52,540 nt of DNA from Halobacteriales archaeon SW_7_65_23 (GCA_003022725.1 PXSQ01000092.1:1-52540); one strand, 5' to 3'. Positions 27,689 to 36,801 are shown, numbered from the stretch's first letter. Program-made: numbers and translations. The notes: generated by a model from the sequence alone, not told the origin.

Positions 27689-27716
27689 GTGTCACGATGT
27701 GACACAGAGTTGTCAC
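27689..27716 (+). promoter_or_regulatory. palindromic operator-like site before the Rieske fusion gene
   Basis: GTGTCAC-GAT-GTGACAC (27689-27705) is a perfect 7-bp inverted repeat, followed by a third half-site TGTCAC at 27711-27716 and the ATG at 27723. It overlaps the region where the transcript should begin, so a bound protein would block transcription. The rest of the gap 27460-27688 shows only AT-rich DNA (around 27545-27555) and nothing else recognised. Confidence 0.55.
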
Positions 27717-27722
27717 TGAGAC

Positions 27723-29456
27723 ATGTCCGCGGATCCGTTCGTTCGCGTCGTACAGCTCGATGCCCTCCGCGAGGAGGGCCGGGAGATCGTCGCACCTGCC
27801 GGCAAATCGGTCGCGCTGTTCTACCACGACGAGGAGGTGTACGCCGTCGACAACCGCTGTCCACACATGGGGTTTCCGCTGTCGGAGGGGTCGGTCGACG
27901 ACGGCATCCTGACCTGTCACTGGCACCACGCGCGGTTCGAACTCGCCTGCGGGGACACGTTCGACATCTGGGCCGACGACGTCCAGACGTACCCCACAGA
28001 CGTCCGTGATGGCGAGGTGTACCTCGACCCCGACCCGGAGCCGGACGTTCCGCCGGAGACGTACTGGCGCAACCGCATGGTCGACGGCCTCAGCGAGAAC
28101 CTCCCGCTGGTGATGGCGAAAAGCGTCATCAACCTCGATAGCCTCGGCGAGGGGTTCACGACGCCGCTGGAGACGACACTGGAGTTCGGCATCAGCTACC
28201 GGTCGATGGGCTGGGGTCGCGGCCTCACGACGCTGGGCGCCATGGCGAACCTCTATGACTGGGTCGACCACGACGGCAAACTCCGGGCGATGTACGTCGG
28301 CGCCCGCGAGGTTGCCGACGAGACCGCCGGCGAACCGCCCCGCTTCGAGAAGTACGCGCTGGACAACGGCGATCTCACGAAGGAGCGGCTCAAGGGCTGG
28401 TTCCGCGAGAACTGCGAGGTCCGCGATTCCACCGGGGCCGAGCGCGTCATCCGGACGGCTGCCGCCGTCCTGCCGCCCGACGAGGTGGTGGAGATCCTGG
28501 TCGCCGCAGCGACCGACCACCTCTACATGAACGCGAGCCACACGCTCGATTTCGTCAACAAGGCCTGCGAGACGCTGGACCACGTCGGCTGGGATCGCGC
28601 GCCGGACGTGCTGGGGGCTGTCGTCGACGGGATCGCCGACGGCTCCCGCGCCGAGGAGAGCTCCCAGTGGCGCCAGCCGATCGACGTCGCCTCGCTGGTG
28701 TTCGACGCTCACGACGCGCTGCCCGACCTCGCCGCCGCCAGCGAGGGCCGCGAGTGGGAGCGTCCCGACGAGTTCGTCGAGCTCCTGCTCTCGGACGACC
28801 CCGAACTGGTCGTCGACACGCTGCAGGGTGCGATCCAGGCCGGCGCGACGGCCGAGCAGCTCATCGACGCCGTTGCCGACGCAGCCACGCGCCGGGTCGC
28901 TCAGTTTGCCACCAGCAACGAGTTCAGCGACTGGAACACGGTCCATCACACGTTCAGCTACGCGACCGCCGCGCACGAACTCGCCCGGCGGACTGACGCC
29001 GTCGACGCCTACCGGCCCGCCTTCGACGGCGCGATCAGCGTCTACCTCGATCGCTTCCTCAACGAGCCCGCAGCGCCGCTGCCCGACCCCGACGGGAGCG
29101 ACCGCGAGCCCGCGACAATCCGCGACGACCTGCTCGCCGCCCTCGACCAGCAGGGCCAGGTCGACGAGGCGGGGCGACTCGCCGCCGAGCACTTCGCGGC
29201 GGGCGGCGACTCCGAGGCGCTGATCAAGACCCTCGGCGAAGGCCTGCTGCGGGAGGATCCGCAGTTCCATACCCTCCAGAACGTCGAGGGGGCGATCCGG
29301 CGCTACGACCGCGCCGACACCGAGGCCGGCGAGCGTCTGGCTCTCGTCGCGACGGCGCGGTACCTCTCGGCGCACTCGCCGACGCGGCGCTCCTCCGAGC
29401 AGACCTTCACCATCGCCCGCCGGCTCCACCGCGGCGAGAATCTCCACGAGGAGTAA
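27723..29456 (+). CDS. Rieske domain fused to a large helical domain
   Basis: A 577-residue soluble protein. Residues 6-105 are a Rieske domain with ligands Cys46/His48 (RCPHMGFPL) and Cys65/His68 (TCHWHHARF). The remaining 470 residues are predicted mostly helical and hold several histidine-containing helices (DHLYMNASHTLDFVNKACE, WNTVHHTFSYATAAHEL, QFHTLQNVEGAIRRY), somewhat like questin-oxidase-type (DUF4243) proteins; they could carry a metal or organic substrate site fed by the cluster. It is not a classical ring-hydroxylating oxygenase: the 2-His-1-carboxylate fold is not recognisable. A palindrome sits directly upstream. Function is unknown; oxidoreductase role is inference. Confidence 0.75.
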   Translation: MSADPFVRVVQLDALREEGREIVAPAGKSVALFYHDEEVYAVDNRCPHMGFPLSEGSVDDGILTCHWHHARFELACGDTFDIWADDVQTYPTDVRDGEVYLDPDPEPDVPPETYWRNRMVDGLSENLPLVMAKSVINLDSLGEGFTTPLETTLEFGISYRSMGWGRGLTTLGAMANLYDWVDHDGKLRAMYVGAREVADETAGEPPRFEKYALDNGDLTKERLKGWFRENCEVRDSTGAERVIRTAAAVLPPDEVVEILVAAATDHLYMNASHTLDFVNKACETLDHVGWDRAPDVLGAVVDGIADGSRAEESSQWRQPIDVASLVFDAHDALPDLAAASEGREWERPDEFVELLLSDDPELVVDTLQGAIQAGATAEQLIDAVADAATRRVAQFATSNEFSDWNTVHHTFSYATAAHELARRTDAVDAYRPAFDGAISVYLDRFLNEPAAPLPDPDGSDREPATIRDDLLAALDQQGQVDEAGRLAAEHFAAGGDSEALIKTLGEGLLREDPQFHTLQNVEGAIRRYDRADTEAGERLALVATARYLSAHSPTRRSSEQTFTIARRLHRGENLHEE

Positions 29457-29500
29457 GTCGAGCTGACTGACTCTGCCGTCCAGTTTCTGCCGGCTGACAA

Positions 29501-29667
29501 ACCGCCGGGTTTCTGCTGTCTGATCACTCCTCATCCTGGCGGACCGAAAGGGCGAGGCACGGTTGCGGTCGCTGAGCAGGCCCTATCTGAGCGACCGACG
29601 GGAGCGAAGATATCCTGCTCAGCGTGACCCGCAAGCGCGCCGAGGGCTTTCCCCGTCACAGCGGTAA
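29501..29667 (+). repeat. dispersed hairpin repeat, copy A (full length)
   Basis: Occupies the 312-base gap after the Rieske fusion gene. It starts ACCGCCGGGTTTCTGCTG, continues CTGGCGGACCGAAAGGGCG, then a hairpin with perfect 10-bp arms GCTGAGCAGG (29571-29580) and CCTGCTCAGC (29614-29623), and closes GCGCCGAGGGCTTTCCCCG ... GCGGTAAAA. Its outermost bases (ACCGC / GCGGT) are inverted. The first 79 bases are identical to copy D 850 bases downstream. Confidence 0.6.
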
Positions 29668-29739
29668 AAACAGACGTTCCAATTCCTGGCTAGCGCACCG
29701 AGAAAAATACTGGCCGAACTCACGAGAAAGTACCAGGGA

Positions 29740-29745
29740 TTTATG
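29740..29745 (+). promoter_or_regulatory. TATA box for the DUF3592-like gene
   Basis: TTTATG centred 27 bases before ATG 29769; it selects this start over the upstream frame opening at 29745. Confidence 0.45.
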
Positions 29746-29768
29746 TGAGATACTCGACCAGTTGTGGC

Positions 29769-30329
29769 ATGGCACTGGACAGTCGGGGGGAGATACCGCC
29801 GTTTCTGCTGATCGGCGTCGTCCTGCTCGTGGTCGGCGGTGGGCTCTTCACGTACGGTCAGTCGGCAGTCGAGGAGGAGCAGGCGGCACTCGAGAACGCC
29901 GTCGAGATTGAGGTCGAGATCCTCGAAACGGACATCGAGACGCGCGAACGGGCGACCAGCGACAGGGCAACCCCGGACGACAGCAACGACGACGCGGTCG
30001 GCGAGCAGCCCGAAATCGCCTACCGGCCGATCGTCGAGTTCAGCTACGAGTACGAGGGCGAACAGTACCGGAGTTCGAACCTCTATCCCGGCAGCGGATC
30101 GTTCACGGAGTACGACGACCGATCGGCCGCGGAGGACGATCTCGCGGGGTACAGCGAGGGTTCGACCGCGACCGGGTACGTCGATCCGAACGACCCCGGC
30201 GAGGCGTTTTTGCTCGCCGAGGAGTCGGGCACTCCACCCGGCATTATCCTCGTCGGCGCGCTGTTCATGCTGATGGGCGCGTTCGGGGTACTGGTGGGCG
30301 GGGGTGGGCTCGTCCGGAGCAAGCTCTGA
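29769..30329 (+). CDS. DUF3592-like membrane protein
   Basis: A 186-residue protein with one transmembrane helix at each end (residues 9-28, PPFLLIGVVLLVVGGGLFTY; residues about 158-180, GIILVGALFMLMGAFGVLVG). The domain between them is acidic and contains the DUF3592 hallmarks YRPIVEFSYEYEGEQYRSSN and ATGYVDPNDPGEAFL. Members are found in many bacteria and archaea without a defined role. The gene is bracketed by direct repeats A and D, so it may have arrived or been duplicated with them. Confidence 0.8.
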   Translation: MALDSRGEIPPFLLIGVVLLVVGGGLFTYGQSAVEEEQAALENAVEIEVEILETDIETRERATSDRATPDDSNDDAVGEQPEIAYRPIVEFSYEYEGEQYRSSNLYPGSGSFTEYDDRSAAEDDLAGYSEGSTATGYVDPNDPGEAFLLAEESGTPPGIILVGALFMLMGAFGVLVGGGGLVRSKL

Positions 30330-30429
30330 TAGTGATTGTTGTGACTCTTTACCGCCGGGTTTCTGCTGTCTGATCACTCCTCATCCTGGCGGACCGAAAG
30401 GGCGAGGCACGGTTGCGGTCGCTGAGCAG
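30328..30429 (+). repeat. dispersed hairpin repeat, copy D (left half)
   Basis: Bases 30351-30429 are identical to 29501-29579. The copy ends in the left hairpin arm (GCTGAGCAG) and lacks the right half. To its left, GATAGTGATTGTTGTGACTC (30328-30347) is also found, inverted, at the far side of the broken S9 gene (copy E). Confidence 0.65.
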
Positions 30430-30484
30430 TACCTGTTGACACACTACCAAAACGACTATCGGGACTTGCCCCGTCACCCGGAGC

Positions 30485-32471
30485 ATGACAGCCCTCTCCG
30501 CCGAGGAGTGGTACGACCTCACGAAAATTCTCGACGTCGCCGTGTCGCCGGACGGCGACCGAATCGCCGTCCTCACCACCGAATCCGACCCCGAGGAGGA
30601 CGAGTCGGTCAACACGCTGTGGGTGGTGCCCGCCGACGGGTCCCGGGAACCCCACCGCCTCACGCGTGCCTCCGAGGCGGGCAGCCCGACCTGGAGCCCC
30701 GACGGCTCGAAACTCGGCTTCGTCGCCGCCCGCGAGGAGGATACTGATCTCCGCGTCGGCCGCGACGAAGACGACATCGAGGACGAAGAGAGCGACGGGG
30801 AAGCCGATGCTGGCGATGACGGCGAAGGGAGCGAAGAGGACGACGGCGAGGACGACGACACGGAGAACGGCGGCGGCAACGACGATCCTTCGACTGGGGG
30901 CCCGAGGGCGAGCGCGTGGTCGTGGCCGCGCGCGACCCCACCGAAGAGGAACAGGAGTTCCTCGACAAGCGGAAGGAGGACGGTCCGATCGAGGTCGAGC
31001 GCCTCCAGCACAAGTTCGACGGCGCGGGCTACCTCGACGAGGTGACGACGTACCTGTTCGTCGTCGACGTCGACACGCGGGAGGCGACGCGGCTGGACGA
31101 CGCCAACGACGGCGGGTACGGCTACGGGCAGGGCCTGCGCCCCGCCTGGGGTGCCGACGGTCGGATCGCGTTCACCGCGAACCACACCGACTGGCCGGAC
31201 GACAGCGACTTCACCGACGTCTACACCATCGACCCGGACGGCTCGAACCGCCGGAAGCTCACCGACGGGGAGCTTGCGGCGTACAGTCCGACCTGGAGCC
31301 CGGACGGCGAGCGCCTGGCGTTCGTCGCGCGGCCGCCCGAGAACTGGTACGTCCCAACGGAGGTGTACGTGACTGACGGCGACCGCGAGGAGTACGACTC
31401 GGTCTCCGGCGACCTCGACCGGACGCTAGCCCGTGGCGGCGGTCCGGAGTGGCTCGACGGCGAGACGAGCGCGTCTTCGACAGCCAGGACCGCATGGAAA
31501 CCCTGGGCTCGCTCTCGGTCGGCGGCGACACGGTCGCGGTCGAGACCTCCCGGCCGTCCGGCGGTGGCCTCGACGCCATCGACGCGGCCGACCTCGACGC
31601 CGGTCCCGAGGCGGACGACCCCCGAACGCGGCTGACGGCGTTCAACGACGACCTCCTCGATCGGATCGAAACACCGGGCTGCCGGCGGCTCACCTTCGAG
31701 AGCGCCGACGAGACGGAGGTCGAGGGACTCGCGTTCTACCCGGAGTCGTTCGATCCCGACGACCCCGACCGGCGGGGACTGCTCCTCACCATCCACGGGG
31801 GGCCGATGGCCTACGACGAACCGGGCTTCAGGCTCCAGGACGCGTACTTCACCTCGCGCGGGTACGTCGTGTTCAAGGTGAACTACCGCGGGAGCACCTC
31901 CTACGGCCGGGACTTTTGTGAGATACTGCGCGGCGAGTGGGGGAGCTACGAGGTCGAGGACCTGCTCGCCGGCGTGGACGAACTCCTCGACCGCGGCTGG
32001 GCCGACCCCGACCGCCTGTTCCCGACGGGGTTCTCCCAGGGTGGGGTCAACACGGGCTACCTCGTGACCCGGGACGACCGGTTCACCGCCGCGGCGGCCG
32101 AGCACGGCATCTACGACTTCCGGTCCTGTTTCGGCACCGATGACTGCCAGAACTGGTGGGAATCGGACTTCGGGCTCCCCTGGGAGTACCCCGGGGAGTA
32201 CAAGGATCGCTCCTCGCTGACCGACGTCGACGAGATCGAGACGCCGCTGCTCGTCACTGCCGGCGAGAACGACTGGCGCTGCCCGCCCTCCCAGTCCGAG
32301 CAGCTGTATGTCTCCGTCCGCAAGCAGGGCGTCGACGCGAAGCTGGTCGTCTACCAGAACGAACACCACAACGTCGGCGACCCCGACCGGGCGATCCACC
32401 GCCTGGAGACGATCGACGACTGGTTCGCCCGGTACGATCCGGAGCGCGAGGTGGAGGACGAGGAGGAATAA
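30485..32471 (+). pseudogene. S9 family peptidase, interrupted by two frameshifts
   Basis: An acylaminoacyl-peptidase-like gene. Frame 1 (from ATG 30485) gives propeller blades (DVAVSPDGDRIAVLTTESD, PTWSPDGSKLGFVAA) and an acidic run. The frame changes near 30890, continuing DWGPEGERVVVAARDPTEEE to about 31460, then changes again to ERVFDSQDRMETLGSLSVGG and runs to 32471. The last part holds the hydrolase domain: HGGPMAYDEPG, the nucleophile region PTGFSQGGVNTGY (Ser in GFSQGG), the Asp region TAGENDWRCPP and the His region YQNEHHNVG. All catalytic residues remain, so repair of two indels would restore a protein of about 660 residues. It is either recently inactivated or affected by sequencing errors. 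The gene is flanked by inverted repeat copies D and E. Confidence 0.8.
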
Positions 32472-32499
32472 TCGGCAGCGCGACCGTTCTTGCAGTAGT

Positions 32500-32578
32500 G
32501 ACGGAGAAAGCCCTCGCCCGTTCAGTCCGCCAGGACGTGGACTGCCTGGGCGGTAAAGACTCGCAACAATCACTATCA
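32500..32578 (-). repeat. dispersed hairpin repeat, copy E (hairpin deleted)
   Basis: On the minus strand it reads GATAGTGATTGTTGCGAGTC, then TTTACCGCCCAGG, CTGGCGGACTGAACGGGCGA and directly GAGGGCTTTCTCCGTCAC. The conserved left and right ends are thus joined without the central hairpin. It is inverted with respect to copy D, with the broken S9 gene between them. Confidence 0.6.
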
Positions 32579-32629
32579 AAGGGAGCAGGTTCGATATTCG
32601 AGAGAAGAGGGCGGGGAACAGCGGCGCGA

Positions 32630-33019
32630 TCAGCTACCCAGGTCGCTGCTCGCGCGGGCGAGTTCCGCGCGGTGGCGCAGCGCCCAGTAGCAGACACCGG
32701 TGCCGATCAGACCCGCGGCGAGGATGTAGAAGAGCAGCTGCGAGGTGATCACGTCCTCCCGGTTCTGGAAGAGGTAGCTCGCACCCTCGCCGCCGAACGT
32801 CGCGAGGACAAAGGTGAGCGCTGCGATCAGAATCGACAGCTGCAGCACGCGAGCGCCCTCCCGGTACTCCTCCTCGAGGATGACGATCGCACCTACGAAG
32901 GCGATCGCCGTCACGAGGACGTAGAACGGAAGGCGGTCGGTGAGCCCGGTGACCTCGCCGGTCAGGAGCCCGACTAGCCCCAGAAAGCTCGCTGTCAGTG
33001 CGATCGTCGATGCAACCAC
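32630..33019 (-). CDS. four-helix membrane protein
   Basis: A 129-residue hydrophobic protein from a GTG start at 33019 with four predicted transmembrane helices: residues 4-20 (STIALTASFLGLVGLL), 31-47 (PFYVLVTAIAFVGAIVI), 60-78 (LQLSILIAALTFVLATF) and 92-112 (SQLLFYILAAGLIGTGVCYW). The loops are charged and the tail is polar. Similar small haloarchaeal proteins are uncharacterised. It follows the Rsm22-like gene on the same strand after 60 bases, so it may be the last gene of the tyrA-rsm22 operon. Confidence 0.7.
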   Translation of the reverse strand: MVASTIALTASFLGLVGLLTGEVTGLTDRLPFYVLVTAIAFVGAIVILEEEYREGARVLQLSILIAALTFVLATFGGEGASYLFQNREDVITSQLLFYILAAGLIGTGVCYWALRHRAELARASSDLGS

Positions 33020-33078
33020 GCGGCTCCGCCAGTCGTGTTCGGCGACTGATACTGGTGTGTCTCCGGCACGATCGGTTC

Positions 33079-34533
33079 TTACGCGGGAATCCGATCGACC
33101 ACCGTCTCGCCGTCGACCACCAGGTTGTACGCGCCCTCGTCGTCGTTCCAGAGCACGAGCACGTTCTCGAAGCGCAACGCGTTGCCATACTCGGCGGTTT
33201 CCAGCCCCCGGTTGAGCGCCGACGGCTCTGTCAGCACCGCGAAGTGGTCGTCGCGCTGGCTGCCGTCGCCGACCAGAAACAGGGGGTTGCCGCCGTCGGC
33301 GAGATTCGGGCTCAGCTTCACACCAGCGCAGTCGATGCGTTCGGTGACGTGCCGTTGCATCTGGGCCATCTTCGCCGTCCGATCCGGGTCGGGCCGGAAC
33401 GCGTTGGCCCGCGCGCCGTCCGTTCGTAGCACCGAGTACGCGTACTGCACGTCGACGTTGACGAACTCGCCGTCGCCCGGGTGGCGGTCAGGGGCCTCGT
33501 CCCCGGCGGGGTGCTCCGGCGAATCCTCGCCGGGATTTCCCTCGTCCAGTCGGCGCTGGAACGCCGGCACCGCCAGCGACGGCTTCCGGTCGAACGACCA
33601 GGAGTCAGTGCCCGGGCGCTCGCCGGGCCACAGCCGCACCGTCGGGGCGTAGACGGTCACGTCCCGTTTGGCCTCGATTTCGCGCTCGATCCGGCGGAGC
33701 CCGATCGCAGTGTTGCGGTCCGCGGGCGCGAGCGCGACGATCGAGCCGTCGTCGGCGAGGGTGTCGAGCAGGTCACCGAGCACAGCGACGGGCTCCTGGA
33801 GCTCCGAGAGGACGTTCGCACAGAGGATCAGGTCGTGCGACCCCTCGGGATCGAACGCCTCGATGCGCTCGCGGTGGACCGTCGGGTGGACGTTCCGGCC
33901 GGTGCCCTCGAGCAGCGACGCGAGGAGGTCGGCGGCGTCGCTGGGCTCGACGGCGTGGTACTCGACGAGGGCGTCCTCGGGGAGCAGCGCATCCACGCCC
34001 AGCGCAGGCCCGCCGACGCCCGCACCCACGTCCAGCACCCGGAGGTCGCGGGGCAGGCGGCCATCGGTCGCCAGGTCCGCGAGGACGTACTGGACTGCCG
34101 CGAAGTACGGCGCCAGGTGGTAGATGGCGTACCCCAGCGCTGTCGGCGCGTCGTAGGTCACCGGCTCGCCGCGCAGGTACCGGCGCTTGAAGTCCCGGAT
34201 CAGGTGCCGGAGTTCGTCGCCGGACTCGCCGTCGGGCCAGCCGGGGCCGTACTGCTCGACGAGCTCGTCCTCGATCCGGCGCGTGATCGCCTCCGGCAGC
34301 GCCTCGACACCGTGGAACGTGAGTTCGACCGGGCCCGTCTCGACTGGCTCGAACCGGCCGTCCTCGCGTTCGAGCAGCCCGAGGGTCGTCGCCTCCTCGC
34401 GCAGGACCTGTCGAACGGCCGCAGGGTGGGGCTGGCCCGCGACGTATTCGTGGATCTCTTCGGGGTCGATCGGCCGGACCTGCCGGAGATACTTCGCATT
34501 GTTCCGGATCGACTCCCGCTGCTCGTCGTTCAT
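33079..34533 (-). CDS. Rsm22-like SAM-dependent methyltransferase
   Basis: A 484-residue protein of the family related to mitochondrial small-ribosomal-subunit protein Rsm22. The SAM-binding motif I is LRVLDVGAGVGGPALGVD (residues about 160-178), followed by AVEPSDAADLL and motif IV LILCANVLSELQEP. Upstream helices contain YDAPTALGYAIYHLAPYFAA, the family signature before motif I. The C-terminal half (about 290-484) lacks the four-cysteine cluster of mitochondrial forms in what I can see. A role in rRNA methylation or ribosome assembly is inferred from the family. The start overlaps the tyrA stop by four bases (34530-34533). Confidence 0.8.
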   Translation of the reverse strand: MNDEQRESIRNNAKYLRQVRPIDPEEIHEYVAGQPHPAAVRQVLREEATTLGLLEREDGRFEPVETGPVELTFHGVEALPEAITRRIEDELVEQYGPGWPDGESGDELRHLIRDFKRRYLRGEPVTYDAPTALGYAIYHLAPYFAAVQYVLADLATDGRLPRDLRVLDVGAGVGGPALGVDALLPEDALVEYHAVEPSDAADLLASLLEGTGRNVHPTVHRERIEAFDPEGSHDLILCANVLSELQEPVAVLGDLLDTLADDGSIVALAPADRNTAIGLRRIEREIEAKRDVTVYAPTVRLWPGERPGTDSWSFDRKPSLAVPAFQRRLDEGNPGEDSPEHPAGDEAPDRHPGDGEFVNVDVQYAYSVLRTDGARANAFRPDPDRTAKMAQMQRHVTERIDCAGVKLSPNLADGGNPLFLVGDGSQRDDHFAVLTEPSALNRGLETAEYGNALRFENVLVLWNDDEGAYNLVVDGETVVDRIPA

Positions 34534-35345
34534 CGATCCTGCTCCCGTTCGGCGGACGCCTGCTCACCAATACGGCGGTATATTCCCTCGAAGGTATCAG
34601 GATCAGCGGCGGCGATCTCCTGCGCTGCGGCGACGACGTCCTCGGCGCCGTCGAACGCTGCCTGGACGTCGGCGTACACACGCGGTTCGCTGCCAGTGAC
34701 CTGCTCGACGAGCTCGGCCAGCGGTTCCGAGACGGTGGTGTGAAACGCCGGATCGACCGGTTCAGCGGCCAGGCCGAACGCAAGGACGGCGGCGTGCGTG
34801 CGCGCCTGGACGGTCTCCATCGCCTCGTCATGTTCGGCCGCGGTCGTCTCGAAGACGTTGTTCTCCCGTGCCACGAAGGTATCGCGGACCATCGTGACTG
34901 CGGGTCCATCCTCGTCGACGACCACCGGAACGTTGCCGGGCTCGCTCTCCGGGGCGAACAGCGGGTGGAAGCTCGCGCGCTCGCGGTCGAGTGCGTGCTC
35001 GCGCATTGCCGCCAGCGGCTCGGCCATCTGTCCCGTGACATCAACGATTGCCTGCTCGGCCCGGTCAGCGTAGGCGGCGATCGCGTCGCTCGCAGCGGGG
35101 AGCGGAACGGCGATGCAGACGACGTCGAACGTGTCGGCCTCCGCGGTTGTCGCCTCCTCACCGTCGGTGTTCGTGTCCTCGCCGGCGGGGTCGACGACCC
35201 GGCCACCCAGCGCGTCGGCAGCCTCGTGTGCGGCCGATCGGTCAGGGTCGACGAAGGCAACTGAGACCGAGCGGGGCGCGTCGTCGCGGAGGGCTTGCCC
35301 GAGCCAGCGCCCCATCGCGCCCGCGCCGACGACGAGTGCATCCAT
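34530..35345 (-). CDS. tyrA: prephenate dehydrogenase (or arogenate-type)
   Basis: A 271-residue NAD(P)-dependent enzyme that makes 4-hydroxyphenylpyruvate for tyrosine synthesis. The Rossmann motif is ALVVGAGAMGRWLGQAL at residues 3-19. The TyrA pattern continues with FDVVCIAVPLPAASDAI, IVDVTGQMAEPLAAM and the substrate histidine in ASFHPLFAPESEPG. There is no chorismate mutase or ACT domain. Stop and next start overlap (ATGA), so it is co-translated with the Rsm22-like gene. No other aromatic-pathway gene is nearby. Confidence 0.9.
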   Translation of the reverse strand: MDALVVGAGAMGRWLGQALRDDAPRSVSVAFVDPDRSAAHEAADALGGRVVDPAGEDTNTDGEEATTAEADTFDVVCIAVPLPAASDAIAAYADRAEQAIVDVTGQMAEPLAAMREHALDRERASFHPLFAPESEPGNVPVVVDEDGPAVTMVRDTFVARENNVFETTAAEHDEAMETVQARTHAAVLAFGLAAEPVDPAFHTTVSEPLAELVEQVTGSEPRVYADVQAAFDGAEDVVAAAQEIAAADPDTFEGIYRRIGEQASAEREQDR

Positions 35346-35477
35346 GTTGGCGTCTCTTGTCTGTGACCGGACTAAAGGGGTTCGATGGGCACGCTGTAGG
35401 CGGTCGGCCCCGAGGGTCGGCGGCGCTGCTCTCCCGACGGGACGCCGGTGATTGCCCGGGCCGAAGCCACAAACAGT

Positions 35478-35501
35478 TTAACGGCGTCTACACGAGTAGA
35501 C
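35478..35501 (+). promoter_or_regulatory. TATA box plus palindrome before the first LEA14-like gene
   Basis: TTTAAC (35478-35483) is centred 26 bases before ATG 35506. Directly after it, GTCTAC-ACGA-GTAGAC (35486-35501) is a perfect 6-bp inverted repeat covering the expected transcription start, a position suited to a repressor. Confidence 0.5.
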
Positions 35502-35505
35502 AGCA

Positions 35506-36738
35506 ATGGCGCAGCGAAACGATAATCGGGACAAGTGGAAGCGACGGGGCAAGATCGCCGGGGGAGTACTGATCGGCCTCGTCGTCGTGGTCGCCCTCCT
35601 TTTTCTCCTCGGCGTCATCGGCGTGCCGGACGCCGGACTGGAGGACAACAGCTGGGGCGAGGTCGACGACGAGCGCATCGAGATCCTGACGACGGTGTGG
35701 ATCGACAACCCCAACCCGTTCGGGATCGGCGGCGACAGCGACGTCGAGTACGAGGTCGAACTGGCCGGGATCCACATCGCCGAGGGCGGCGCGACCGGCG
35801 TCGGCGTCCCCTCGGGCCGGAGCACGCAGACGTTCACGACCGACCTGCGCTACCAGCAGATCCCGCCGTGGTGGAGCAGCCACCTCAACGACGGCGAGGT
35901 GAGCGACGCGGTCGTCAACGCGACGGCCCACACCTCCGTCGGCCCGCTCTCGGGGTCGCCCTCGGGCACGTTCGAGCGCGAAGTCGACACCGACATCGAG
36001 GGCGCGCTCGACGAGGGCTTCTCACAGTTCGAGGGTACCTACAGCGGCACCAACACCGACGTCCGCGCGCCCGACGGCACCGCCATCGAACCGACTGTCG
36101 AGGTCGAGAACGTGACGACGCGCTGGGGTGAGGTGACCAACGAGACGACCGAGATTCTCGTCACCGCGCGGATCCACAACCCCAACGCATACCCGATCCC
36201 CACTCCGGCGTTCACCGGAAACCTGGCGTTCAACGACATCCCGGTCGCGGACTGGGAGGCCGGCGACGTCGAACTGCTGGAGGCCCAGGAGGGTGCCCTG
36301 ATCCCCGGCGGCGAAACCGAACAGCGGACGTTCCTCGTCGTGATGGACAACGGGAACCTGCCCCCGTGGTTCGCCTCGCACGTCGAGAACGAGGAGTACA
36401 CCCGGGTCGCCGTCTCGGGCCAGCTCGCGATGGAGATCAGCGGCAGCGAGGTGAGGATCCCGCGGGAAGGCGAGGGGATCACCTGCGAGTTCGACCTGAC
36501 GACGTCGATCTTCGTCGACCAGGAGCAGGGGATGGCACTCGAGGCCTGCGGAACCACGCCGATCGAGACGACGACCGAGCAGTTAGAGGGGGCCGGCGCG
36601 GTGCTGGACCTCAGCAAGACCGACTGGTGGGAAGGGTTGCTCGACGGTGACGAGAACAATGACGGCGGCGACGACGACGGCGGCGACGACGACGATGGCG
36701 TCATTGGGGCTCGCGGTATCGCCGTCGACTCGCGGTGA
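35506..36738 (+). CDS. LEA14-like (WHy domain) membrane-anchored protein, copy 1
   Basis: A 410-residue protein anchored by one N-terminal helix (residues 17-38, GGVLIGLVVVVALLFLLGVI) with the bulk outside the membrane. Two LEA_2/WHy beta-sandwich domains are visible at about 45-190 (GEVDDERIEILTTVWIDNPN) and 195-345 (TEILVTARIHNPNAYPIP), each with the NPN motif of this desiccation-related family. The C-terminus has an extra segment (LDLSKTDWWEGLLDG) and a run of Asp/Gly. LEA14-like proteins are associated with water or salt stress; the exact role in haloarchaea is unknown. The promoter carries a palindrome. Its paralogue follows 63 bases later. Confidence 0.85.
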   Translation: MAQRNDNRDKWKRRGKIAGGVLIGLVVVVALLFLLGVIGVPDAGLEDNSWGEVDDERIEILTTVWIDNPNPFGIGGDSDVEYEVELAGIHIAEGGATGVGVPSGRSTQTFTTDLRYQQIPPWWSSHLNDGEVSDAVVNATAHTSVGPLSGSPSGTFEREVDTDIEGALDEGFSQFEGTYSGTNTDVRAPDGTAIEPTVEVENVTTRWGEVTNETTEILVTARIHNPNAYPIPTPAFTGNLAFNDIPVADWEAGDVELLEAQEGALIPGGETEQRTFLVVMDNGNLPPWFASHVENEEYTRVAVSGQLAMEISGSEVRIPREGEGITCEFDLTTSIFVDQEQGMALEACGTTPIETTTEQLEGAGAVLDLSKTDWWEGLLDGDENNDGGDDDGGDDDDGVIGARGIAVDSR

Positions 36739-36801
36739 GACCTTCCGGCCGGAGGGGCTCGCCGCACAACCGTTTACTCGGTCGAGCACCTACAGCACAC
36801 G

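Noticed and set aside
27663-29534. A 623-residue minus-strand frame opposite the Rieske fusion gene
   Set aside because: It mirrors the GC-rich codons of the true gene, has no recognisable motif, and the plus strand encodes a clear Rieske domain.
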